Shown here piece after piece: positions 1-9,200 of a stretch of 54,564 nucleotides of DNA. The DNA is from Bacteroidota bacterium (GTDB taxonomy: Bacteria > Bacteroidota > Bacteroidia > AKYH767-A > OLB10), in NCBI GenBank assembly GCA_947453935.1, contig CANGJU010000005.1, positions 1 to 54,564 of the forward strand, read 5' to 3'. Under the pieces are notes generated by a model. That model made no database searches. It saw only the letters and a program-made list of their open reading frames with translations, and was not told the DNA's origin. How positions within the stretch are numbered: position 1 is the first letter of the stretch; each line of letters starts with the position of its first letter. The position numbers were made by a program, and so were the translations under genes.

Positions 1-31
1 GAAATAGGATTGTAAATTACAATGGCTTTTT

Positions 32-1912
32 TCATGGTTTGCAAATGGTATTAGTTAACATAGCTGATCTGAATTGTTGTAAATAGGATTTTAAAAGTAA
101 TTCTTCTTTGCTAAAATTGATTTTCGTTGTGATAAGGTTTTTCTTTAATAAACTATCATTAGCTAAATCATAAATCCCCGTCGATTTTTCGCCATCAAAT
201 TGTAATAATGTTTTATCATTTATCAATTGCCAGATTCCGTTACTATAACTCATGTTAAATGATTTTTCTTGATTAATCGGATTTCCAAACGCACTGAATT
301 TACCCGTATAATGAAGCATTTTTAAAGTTGTTGGAAGTATGTCTGTTTGTTGAGTAACGCTATTGCAGACTCCTTTTAATTTTAATGCTGGACAGTAATA
401 AATAATAGGAATTGTCAATTGTCCTGCAGCATTCGTATAGTAGTCCCCGTTAGAAGGACCAGTATGATCAGCAACGATGATAAATAAAGTATTACTAAAC
501 CATTTCTTTGTCGATGCTTTTTTAAAAAACGATGCTAATGCATAATCAGCATAACGCACACTTTCGTGATATTTTTCTTTTCCTTTCGGAAACTTGTTTT
601 TGAATTTAGCAGGAATTACATAAGGGTCGTGCGACGAGAGTGAAAAGAAGGCGCTGTGAAATGGTTCTTTCATTTCACTGATTTTTTCATTCATGAAATT
701 CAAGAACGAATCATCGTAAATTCCCCATCTACCATCGTCATCTTCTGCTTTGCCTTTGTATTCGTTTTTCCCAAAGTAATTTTGATAACCTGCAATCTTG
801 CTGTAGTTATCAAATCCCATTGTTCCATTGTGTCCTCCATGAAAAAAGGCAGTTGTATATCCTTCTTTTCCTAAGATAGATGCAAAAGAGTTTATACGAT
901 TTACATTATACGCTCCTGTAATAAATGGCTCATCCGTTAAATGTGGTATTGAACTTAATATAGCTGGAATTCCCTCGATCGAGCGTTTGCCATTTGCATA
1001 TGCATTCGTGCAAATCAAGCTTTCTTTCGCGAGTGAATCAAGAAAAGGTGTGTAAGTTTCATTATTAGTAAAGCTACCCACTAAGTGTTTCGAAAAACTT
1101 TCCATTACTAGTACAACTACATTCAGTTTTTGAAAGGAGATACTGTCGCGGTAGTTTTTTTCGTAGTTGAAAATATTCTTTGCCTGATTCTCGTCTAAAA
1201 ATTTTACCGACGGAATTGGGTCATCTCTCCAAGATTTTAAAATGGTAAAAGGAGTATTGAGTATTAATGGGACTTCATTCGGATTGACGCCAGAGATTGC
1301 ATTTTGTATGCTAATAGGCCGTAATTGTGTTCCTCCTCTAATTCCTATAAAGGATGCGCCAATGATTAAAATAAAAATACCGATGCGGTAAAATATTGGA
1401 GGATTAGAAAAGTTATTCGAGTTATAGCGATGATTGATTTTATTAATCATCATAATTGATAAACCCAATAGAATTAATAACACCAGTAGTAAATACCAAT
1501 AGTTTAGTAAGTAATTGCCAAGATTATTATTAACATCATCGCCTAAGCTAATCAAACTGAAAAAATCGGCAGTTGTCCGTTTGCCGGTGTATTCAAACCA
1601 TGCTGTGTCGATTAAGTTTAATAAAACACTCACAGCACTCACGGTTACCATATACCCATCTGCTAGCAATCTCCAAATTTTATTTGAATAGAGTGGCAGT
1701 GGTGCTACTTCTAGTAAAAGCACTGGCGACATTAATAAGCAGATGGCACTAATGTCAAATCGTAATCCGTAAATAAAATCAAGCAATAAACTTTCGCCAC
1801 CTGTTTGATGGTAGTTTAAATAAAACAATAATCGAAGACATGAATAAACAGTCAAAAGCAAAGCAAGCTTTAGTAGCAGTGATTTGTATTGATGATATCC
1901 GACTTTATTCAT
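32..1912 (-). CDS. LTA synthase / phosphoglycerol (phosphoethanolamine) transferase-like membrane sulfatase-fold protein
   Basis: 626 aa; N-terminal hydrophobic TM segments, then alkaline-phosphatase/sulfatase-fold motifs (VVLVMESFSKHLVGSF, ANGKRSIEGIPAILSS, FFHGGHNGTMGFDNYSKIAG, SLSSHDPYVIP, IIVADHTG). Confidence 0.88.
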   Translation of the reverse strand: MNKVGYHQYKSLLLKLALLLTVYSCLRLLFYLNYHQTGGESLLLDFIYGLRFDISAICLLMSPVLLLEVAPLPLYSNKIWRLLADGYMVTVSAVSVLLNLIDTAWFEYTGKRTTADFFSLISLGDDVNNNLGNYLLNYWYLLLVLLILLGLSIMMINKINHRYNSNNFSNPPIFYRIGIFILIIGASFIGIRGGTQLRPISIQNAISGVNPNEVPLILNTPFTILKSWRDDPIPSVKFLDENQAKNIFNYEKNYRDSISFQKLNVVVLVMESFSKHLVGSFTNNETYTPFLDSLAKESLICTNAYANGKRSIEGIPAILSSIPHLTDEPFITGAYNVNRINSFASILGKEGYTTAFFHGGHNGTMGFDNYSKIAGYQNYFGKNEYKGKAEDDDGRWGIYDDSFLNFMNEKISEMKEPFHSAFFSLSSHDPYVIPAKFKNKFPKGKEKYHESVRYADYALASFFKKASTKKWFSNTLFIIVADHTGPSNGDYYTNAAGQLTIPIIYYCPALKLKGVCNSVTQQTDILPTTLKMLHYTGKFSAFGNPINQEKSFNMSYSNGIWQLINDKTLLQFDGEKSTGIYDLANDSLLKKNLITTKINFSKEELLLKSYLQQFRSAMLTNTICKP

Positions 1913-1916
1913 GCGA

Positions 1917-1942
1917 CAAATTTAGTCAGTATAACCGAACAA
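1917..1942 (-). promoter_or_regulatory. Candidate promoter for the LTA-synthase-like gene
   Basis: Minus-strand TAAATTTG (1924-1917), exact TAnnTTTG, with TTG at 1942-1940; the -7 box ends only 4 nt before the annotated ATG. Confidence 0.4.
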
Positions 1943-1956
1943 TTTTAAAATCACAC

Positions 1957-1984
1957 TTGGTTATCCATGGAAATCTTAAATTTG
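1957..1984 (+). promoter_or_regulatory. Bacteroidota-type primary sigma promoter for the DUF985 cupin gene
   Basis: TTG (1957-1959), 17 bp, TAAATTTG (1977-1984), an exact match to the TAnnTTTG -7 consensus, 13 bp before the ATG at 1998. Confidence 0.6.
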
Positions 1985-1997
1985 AAAAAAAATCAGC

Positions 1998-2423
1998 ATG
2001 ATAGCGCAAGAAATTATTGATCAATTAGGTTTAATTGAACATCCCGAAGGTGGTTATTACAAAGAGACTTACCGAAGTGAAATGGAAGGCAATTTCGAAG
2101 GTTTTGATGGAAAACGTAATTTAGGTACTTCTATTTATTTTCTGATGTTAGGGGGGCAGGCGACTTTGCCTCATCGAATTAAGAGTGATGAAATCTGGTT
2201 TTACCAATATGGTGCATCTTGTGAAATTGTAGAGGTTGACGAAAATGGAAATGAGCGCATCATCGTTTTAGGTCCTGATTTGGCTAATTGCGAAGTTTTT
2301 CAGCATGTTGTTAAAGCAGGCCTTTGGTTTTATTCTCGCGTACATCCAGAAAAAGACTATTGCCTTGCCGCATGTCATGTAAATCCTGGTTTCGACTTTC
2401 AGGATTTTGAATTAAAACCATAA
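1998..2423 (+). CDS. Cupin domain-containing protein (DUF985 family)
   Basis: 141 aa; LGLIEHPEGGYYKETYRS, TSIYFLM, PHRIKSDEIWFYQYG, GLWFYSRV are typical of DUF985 cupins. Confidence 0.88.
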   Translation: MIAQEIIDQLGLIEHPEGGYYKETYRSEMEGNFEGFDGKRNLGTSIYFLMLGGQATLPHRIKSDEIWFYQYGASCEIVEVDENGNERIIVLGPDLANCEVFQHVVKAGLWFYSRVHPEKDYCLAACHVNPGFDFQDFELKP

Positions 2424-2450
2424 TATGCTAAATTTTTATAATTTCGAATC

Positions 2451-2873
2451 ATGAATAAGTTACATCTTTTACTTTTCAGTTTCTTTCTGTTAATCATTAC
2501 AGCCTGTACGGTTAGTGAAGAGGAAAAACAAGCAGATTTACAACGTCATCGCGATTCTGTTGCGGCTGCTGAAGCTATGATTCGATCCGCACAATTAGCC
2601 AATGAATCTAGAGCTAATGCACTTAAAGGTATTAATCAGGAAGCTTTGAAAAATGATTCTGTTATCAGAAAAGATAGTATTTTCAAAGCAATTAACGATA
2701 CTTCTAAAGTTTTAAAATCAGATACTTCCTCAGCTAAAAAGCCTGTTTCAACAAAACCAAAAACAGAGGTTAAGTCTGCGTTAAAAAAGGTCGATCAGTC
2801 TAAGTCCGTTGAAAAGAAAAAAGCAACTTCCAACAATAAAAGCACTAGCAAAAAGGCAGCACAAAAGAAATAA
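2451..2873 (+). CDS. Small putative lipoprotein with Lys/Ser-rich low-complexity C-terminus
   Basis: 140 aa; lipobox-like LLIITAC at the N-terminus; C-terminal K/S/T-rich tail. Confidence 0.6.
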   Translation: MNKLHLLLFSFFLLIITACTVSEEEKQADLQRHRDSVAAAEAMIRSAQLANESRANALKGINQEALKNDSVIRKDSIFKAINDTSKVLKSDTSSAKKPVSTKPKTEVKSALKKVDQSKSVEKKKATSNNKSTSKKAAQKK

Positions 2874-2922
2874 TCTGAATTAGTCTTTTTAATTCAACTT
2901 TTAATTAAATTTGCCTCTTGAA

Positions 2923-4995
2923 ATGATAGCCCTATCGATACAGTTCCTCGCTCCCGGATTTTTTGCAGGACTTATTTTTTTAACCATACCAATACTTATT
3001 CATTTATTTAATTTCAGAAGATACAAGAAAGTTAATTTTACCAATGTTCGTTTTCTCAAAGAATTAAAGGAGGAGACGACAAAGCTTAATAAGTTAAAGC
3101 ACCTGTTGATTTTACTTTGTCGTTTATTGGCAATCACATTTTTAGTCTTTGCTTTTACCAAGCCAATAATTCCGCTAACAGCAGAGAAAAAAATCAAGAA
3201 TCAAAAAAACATCTCCGTTTTCGTAGATAATTCATTTAGTATGGAAGGGGTGAGCAAGGATGGACCTTTACTTGAAGTCGCAAAAAAGAAGGCGATTGAA
3301 GTGGCGAATGCGTATCCATCATCAGCGCGTTTTCAATTACTGACGAATGATTTCTTATCGGTGCATCAGCGACTCTTAACAAAAGATGAATTTATTGATG
3401 AGGTCGATAGAGTAAAGGTTTCTCCAATTTCTAAAACAATGTCTCAGATTGTCGCACGACAGTTAGATGCATTTAACTTACAGGCTAGCGAAGAGAAAGA
3501 ACTTTATATTATTTCAGATTTTCAAAAGTCGGCAGCTGATATTAATCAAATTAAAATTGATTCACTGGCTCATTTAAATTTTATTGAGTTGCCTGTACAA
3601 AATTCGTCTAATGCATACATCGATTCATGTTGGATTGAAAGTCCTGTTGTGCAACTTAACAAAACAGTAGAATTAGTTGTTCGTTTGAACAATAGCGGAG
3701 AAGATGATTTGGATAATGTGCCTGTTACATTGAAAATTAATGGAACGCAAAGGGCAGTTGCTTCAAGTGCCATAGCTGCCAATAGTTCATCGCTCGTGAA
3801 GATGAGTTTTACAATCTCACAGCCCGGTTGGCAAAAAATGAAAATTTCAATTACCGATCAACCGATTGTTTTTGATGACGACTATTTTCTTTCGTTTAAT
3901 GTGAAGGAAAATTTATCTGTGATTGCTTTGGATGGTAATAATCCCGGTCCTTATTTGAAAGCACTTTATGCCAACGACCCATTTTTTAAATTCTCTTCTG
4001 TCCCAGTAAATCAGGTCGATTACTCTGTGATGCAAAACAGCCAGGTGATTGTTCTGAATCAGTTAAAGGAAATATCAAATGGACTTGCAGAAGAACTTAA
4101 AAAGTTTGTTGAGAAAGGTGGTTCTGTAATTTGTTTTCCGGATTCAGCCATCGATTTAAATTCATACTCACCTGCATTGACATCATTGGTTGGAGAGAGT
4201 TATTCTTCTCTTGTACGAACAAGTGATAAAGTTGCAAAGCTTGATTTTAAGAATGGAATTTTTAATGATGTGTTTGATGAATCAACAAAAAATCAGACGA
4301 ATCTCGATTTGCCTAAAGTCAATTCTTATTATTCGCTGAACACTGCAGTATCATCAGGTCGAAATTCATTACTTCAATTAGAGTCTGGTGCAACTTTCTT
4401 AGCTGAATATAAAATTGGAAAAGGGAAAGTGTATTTGTTTACAGTTCCTTTAAGTAGTCCGTTTTGTAATTTGTCGCAACATGCTTTGATAGTGCCGCTA
4501 TTATACAAAATGGCTATTCTAAGCATGAATCTCCCGCAGAACAGTGCAATCATTGGTGAGAAAGATGAGTTGTTTGTTAATGAAAATCTATCTGTTGGAG
4601 ATAATGTGTTACATCTTATCAATGAAGAAAACAAAACGGATATTGTTCCGCAATTAAAAACGGTGAATGGAGGAATACAAATTACTACTAATGGTTTACT
4701 AACGAATGCAGGATATTATAATCTGAAAAACGGTGATAATACCTATGCGGTTTTTTCATTCAACTATAATCGTAAAGAATCAAACATGCAATTCATGAGC
4801 GAAGATGATTTGAAGTCTAAAGCGGAAGAGTCGCATTTAATGAACTATGCTTTTTTCAACGACCAGGGTGGAAGTCTTACCAAGAAAATTAGTCGTCTAT
4901 CAGAAGGCATTGCTCTTTGGAAGTATTGTATCATTATCGCATTGCTCGCTTTTTTAGCTGAAATATTAATCATTAGAATCTGGAAAACAATATGA
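2923..4995 (+). CDS. BatA-type membrane protein (aerotolerance regulator N-terminal domain plus VWA-like domain)
   Basis: N-terminal FLAPGFFAGLIFLTIPILIHLFNFRRYKKVNFTNVRFLKEL; VWA MIDAS-like VDNSFSM (DxSxS). The ORF track starts at TTG 2911; ATG 2923 is the more likely start. Confidence 0.85.
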   Translation: MIALSIQFLAPGFFAGLIFLTIPILIHLFNFRRYKKVNFTNVRFLKELKEETTKLNKLKHLLILLCRLLAITFLVFAFTKPIIPLTAEKKIKNQKNISVFVDNSFSMEGVSKDGPLLEVAKKKAIEVANAYPSSARFQLLTNDFLSVHQRLLTKDEFIDEVDRVKVSPISKTMSQIVARQLDAFNLQASEEKELYIISDFQKSAADINQIKIDSLAHLNFIELPVQNSSNAYIDSCWIESPVVQLNKTVELVVRLNNSGEDDLDNVPVTLKINGTQRAVASSAIAANSSSLVKMSFTISQPGWQKMKISITDQPIVFDDDYFLSFNVKENLSVIALDGNNPGPYLKALYANDPFFKFSSVPVNQVDYSVMQNSQVIVLNQLKEISNGLAEELKKFVEKGGSVICFPDSAIDLNSYSPALTSLVGESYSSLVRTSDKVAKLDFKNGIFNDVFDESTKNQTNLDLPKVNSYYSLNTAVSSGRNSLLQLESGATFLAEYKIGKGKVYLFTVPLSSPFCNLSQHALIVPLLYKMAILSMNLPQNSAIIGEKDELFVNENLSVGDNVLHLINEENKTDIVPQLKTVNGGIQITTNGLLTNAGYYNLKNGDNTYAVFSFNYNRKESNMQFMSEDDLKSKAEESHLMNYAFFNDQGGSLTKKISRLSEGIALWKYCIIIALLAFLAEILIIRIWKTI

Positions 4996-6272
4996 AATTA
5001 GCATTTCACGGTGTTACAGTTGCCGACCCTCGTTCTGAATTCAATCGCAAAAAGGTTGATATTTTAATTGTTGATGGAATTATTTCAGAAATATCTGAAC
5101 ATGCTTCGGATAGACGATACAGTGAGGATGTAGATGTTAGGCATTGTGAAGGTGTTTTTATTTCTCCGGGCTGGTTAGATATGAAAGCCAATTTTAGAGA
5201 GCCAGGCTACGAACAAAAAGAAACAATTGAAACTGGACAAGCAGCAGCTGCGAAAGGTGGATTTACTGCGGTATTGTTAATGCCATCCGTAAATCCTGTC
5301 ATTCATAAAAGAGCAGATGTTGAGTTTTTAATTGGCAAATCGAAGAAGAGTAATGTAGATGTGTTTGTTGCAGGTGCATTAACAGTGAATAGAGAAGGGA
5401 AGGAGCTTGCTGAATTATACGATATGCAGTTAGGCGGTGCCGTTATATTTACTGATGATAAAAAAGCAATCAATAATAGCGGACTCTTATTAAGAGGATT
5501 ACAATATGCAGATAATATCGGTGCAAAAGTAATTGTATACGCCGATGAAAAATCACTTTCTGGTGAATCTGTCGCTAATGAAAGTGCAACAACTACCAAG
5601 CTTGGATTTAAAGGATCGCCATCAATTGCCGAAGGCATTGCTTTGGAGCGGGATATTCGTTTAGCTGAATATGCTAATACCCCATTGCATTGTAGTGGTA
5701 TTTCAACATCTGAAGCGGTAGATGCCATTCGTACTGCTAAACAAATGGGATTAACAGTAACAGCTGAAGTGAATGCTGCACATCTTTATTTTACGGATGA
5801 TGTTTTAACAACTTTTGATAGTAACTATAAAGTTAAACCTCCCTTCCGTGGTGTTACAGATAGAGATGTTTTGAAAGAAGCTTTATTGGATGGTACAATC
5901 GATTGTGTTGTAACGGATCATTCACCAGAAGATAGTGAATCGAAAGATGTAGAGTTTGAATATGCAGCATCCGGAATGATTGGATTAGAAACAGCCTATT
6001 CAGTTTTGAATTCTGCTTTTGATGGCACCATAGAGCCAGATCATATTGCCAAAGTGCTTTCAATAAATCCACGTATGGTAATTGGTGTTGATGTCCCTTT
6101 AATTACATCAGGTGCCATTGCCAATTTTACCTTGTTTAATCCAACAGCTGAAGTTGTATATGGATTAACTGATTTGAAATCTAAGTCGCGCAACACACCA
6201 TTTTTAAATCGTGTTCTTAAAGGCAAGGTAATGATGACAATTAATAAAACAGTTTTGTCGGATAATTTTTAA
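4992..6272 (+). CDS. Dihydroorotase (PyrC)-family protein, predicted catalytically degenerate
   Basis: 426 aa; amidohydrolase family layout (ISPGWLDMKANFREPGYEQKETIETG, VLLMPSVNPVI, GSPSIAEGIALERDIRLAE, CVVTDHSPED, GMIGLETAYSVL); start overlaps the stop of the upstream gene (ATGA). Confidence 0.85.
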   Translation: MKLAFHGVTVADPRSEFNRKKVDILIVDGIISEISEHASDRRYSEDVDVRHCEGVFISPGWLDMKANFREPGYEQKETIETGQAAAAKGGFTAVLLMPSVNPVIHKRADVEFLIGKSKKSNVDVFVAGALTVNREGKELAELYDMQLGGAVIFTDDKKAINNSGLLLRGLQYADNIGAKVIVYADEKSLSGESVANESATTTKLGFKGSPSIAEGIALERDIRLAEYANTPLHCSGISTSEAVDAIRTAKQMGLTVTAEVNAAHLYFTDDVLTTFDSNYKVKPPFRGVTDRDVLKEALLDGTIDCVVTDHSPEDSESKDVEFEYAASGMIGLETAYSVLNSAFDGTIEPDHIAKVLSINPRMVIGVDVPLITSGAIANFTLFNPTAEVVYGLTDLKSKSRNTPFLNRVLKGKVMMTINKTVLSDNF

Positions 6273-9200
6273 TTATTTAAAACTAAAGTTATTCGTTTGT
6301 TGCATTACAACAGGGTTTTTACTCCATGTTTCTAGTGAGTTTCTATGTCGTAAAACGATGTAGTAAGCATTGCCTAGTAGTGAAGCAGGAAGAGTACTGG
6401 TAGAATTTCCATTAGTATCAAGTGTAGATGTAACGGAATGCACTAGTGCAAATGGACTAATCACCTCATGCAGTTCAATTCGAATGGTATCTGACTCATT
6501 TGGAGAAGAAACAGCATTTAATGTTCCTCCGTTATTATAAAATCCTTCAATAAATGCTGCAACATTAAGTGTTAAGAAATTTGTTACAGTAATAGTTCCA
6601 GAGCTTGCTGCGCCACAAGGTGTAACAACACTTAGTGGTCCTGAAGTAGCACCCGTAGGTATAACAGCTGTTATTGAAGTAGGACTATTAATGGTGTAAT
6701 TGCTGATAACACCTCCGTTAATTGTAAGGCCGCTTGCATTATTAAGATTGGTTCCTGTTATTGTTATCGTGCCACCTACGGGAACCGTTGTTGGAGTTGT
6801 TGATGTGATGGTAGGTGAATTAGTAATTGATATATTGATGCTGTTGGATAGTTTAGTGCAATTACTTCCAGCATAAGGAAAGTAAATTGACCAGCTTTGA
6901 ATTCTTCCTGTATCTGTAGCGGCTCTGTCAAATGCTACTAAAGACCAATTACCATTCGGATTGATTTTGCCACCGCCTAATGATGCAAATGTTGTTGTTG
7001 TAGTTGCATTGGTACAACCTGTTACTGTGAATATTGTATTCCATGGTTTAAATAATCCGGTATAGGGCGCTCCACTTGTTCCTAATATTGCAGATCCGGA
7101 ATCTGCAAATATGGTATTCGTGAAATTATCTCCACTATTATTTGTGTTGCCTGTCTGATCGCTTAATCCTATTCTTGTTCCATCAGGCGCTTGAAGATAA
7201 ATATCTAAATCTCCCACCCATGTATGTGTGATATTCATCTTTACATAAATGCCGCTGCTTCTAATAGTACCACTGTAGCCACTAACATTAATTGTATTTG
7301 TTGCAGCTGTGCATGAATTATCTGTAATGAAAGAGGTTGAAGTTGAATTAAATGTTTGTGCACCAATTGGTGTTATCGAAGCAATCACATCATAACTTCC
7401 TGTTGTTGTGGCGAGGTAGGTATTACCAGTTGCTCCACTAATTGCATTACCATTTAATCGCCATTGGTAATTATATCCAGGTTGAGCAGTAAAATTCAAT
7501 TGAACACCTTGATTACTACATGAAGTGGTAGATCCACTTGCAGTAATTACAGGAGAAATAGGCGCGCTTGAAACATTAATTGCTAGTGTTGATGTAGATC
7601 CGCTACCGCAAGCATTTACACCTTGCACTGTAATGGTTCCTGATTGTGCAGTGTCACTGAAGTTAACCGCAATTGCATTTGTATTGCTTCCACTGATTAT
7701 TTGAGCACCACTTGATAATGTCCACAAGTAACTTGTTGCATTAGCGATGGTAGTTATTACATAGTTTATGTTATTGGTTCCTTGACAAAGTGCATTTGTT
7801 CCAGTGATAGATCCGGGAGCTGATGGTAGTGCATTTACTGTTACAGCATAATTTGCTGATGCTGGTCCATTGCCACAAACATTGCTGGCAACAACAGAAA
7901 CATTTCCACTAACCGCATTAGTTGAAGTAGAACAAGTAATTGAGTTGCTGTTTGCGCCCGCAATAATTGTAAATCCAGTTGGTAACGTCCATGAATAGGT
8001 GCTAGCGTTAGCAACTGATGTAGATGTGTAAACAACACTATTTTGTCCTTGACAAATACTGCTTAATCCTGATATTGTACCTGCGGTTGTAATTGGGTTT
8101 TGTATTGTGAGATTAGTACCATTATCGGCCCCTGTAACTGCGGGGTTCGAAGCAATAACTCGAATTCGATAACCACTGCCTGTTGGAGTATTAGAAGGGA
8201 TAATACAATTGATGCTACCAGTATTTGTTGAAGCTGATAATGTTCCGATATTTATTGGTATAGCAAAACTTCCAGTTGCGTTTGATAATTGCGCTGTAAA
8301 AATATTTCCTGCATTAGCAGGACCATCGCCAGTGTAGTTAATAATTAATGATGATCCGCTGCAATAAGTGGTAGTCGTAAGTGATGATGTGTTTAATGTC
8401 GAAAGAACAGTCGATCCTGCTGCAATGGTAAAGTTGGTATTGGATATATCAAAGAAAATATTTCCAACACTTTGCACTTTAATTCTCGCTGTAGTTGATA
8501 AGTATGCTGGGACAGTGATTGTTTCTGTACCATCATTCGGTGTTGAGCTTAGAATTGTTAGAGGGTAGGTATACCCACCATCAGTAGAAAGTAAAATAGC
8601 TACGTTAGTGCATGAAATAGGACTCGCAGTGGTGTTAGATATATTCCATGTTACTACTGCCGATTGACCAGTGTTCCAGGTTACATTGGTATTAGGACTT
8701 GTAACAGCAAATGCACTAGTAGTATTTATTACGTTTACTTTGACGGTGTCTTCAGGATGCATAACTCCACCACCGCCAATTCGGTTGTCCCTCACCGTTA
8801 TTCTGAATTTCAGTGTTCGCGCATAGCTCGGTAATAGCTCTCCTATGGTTGTTACATTGTTAACGATGTCGCTTATTTTCGGGAAAGTACGTGTTGGACT
8901 ACTAACAGGAGAAAAGGGACGAAATATTGGTGCATCTCCTACAGGCGCATTCCAGTTTCCAGTTGCGCCTAAATCATATTCTTCCCAACAATAGGTTAAT
9001 GCGTCACCGTTAGCATCGCTTCCAGATGCTGTAAGTTCAAACGGCGTTTGAAATGGAATATTATAAACTAATGTAGAAGTAACAGTAGGAGGTGTGTTTC
9101 CAGTGTTGGTTGTAGTAGGGCAAGTGCTTCCACCACCAGTGGTTATATAAGTGGTTATTTGATCAAAGCTCTTTGTGTGAAAATAAGGAATGCTATTCGG

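Noticed and set aside
5303-5728. 141 aa antisense ORF within the dihydroorotase gene
   Set aside because: Low-complexity translation with no recognisable domain; lies opposite a clear family gene.
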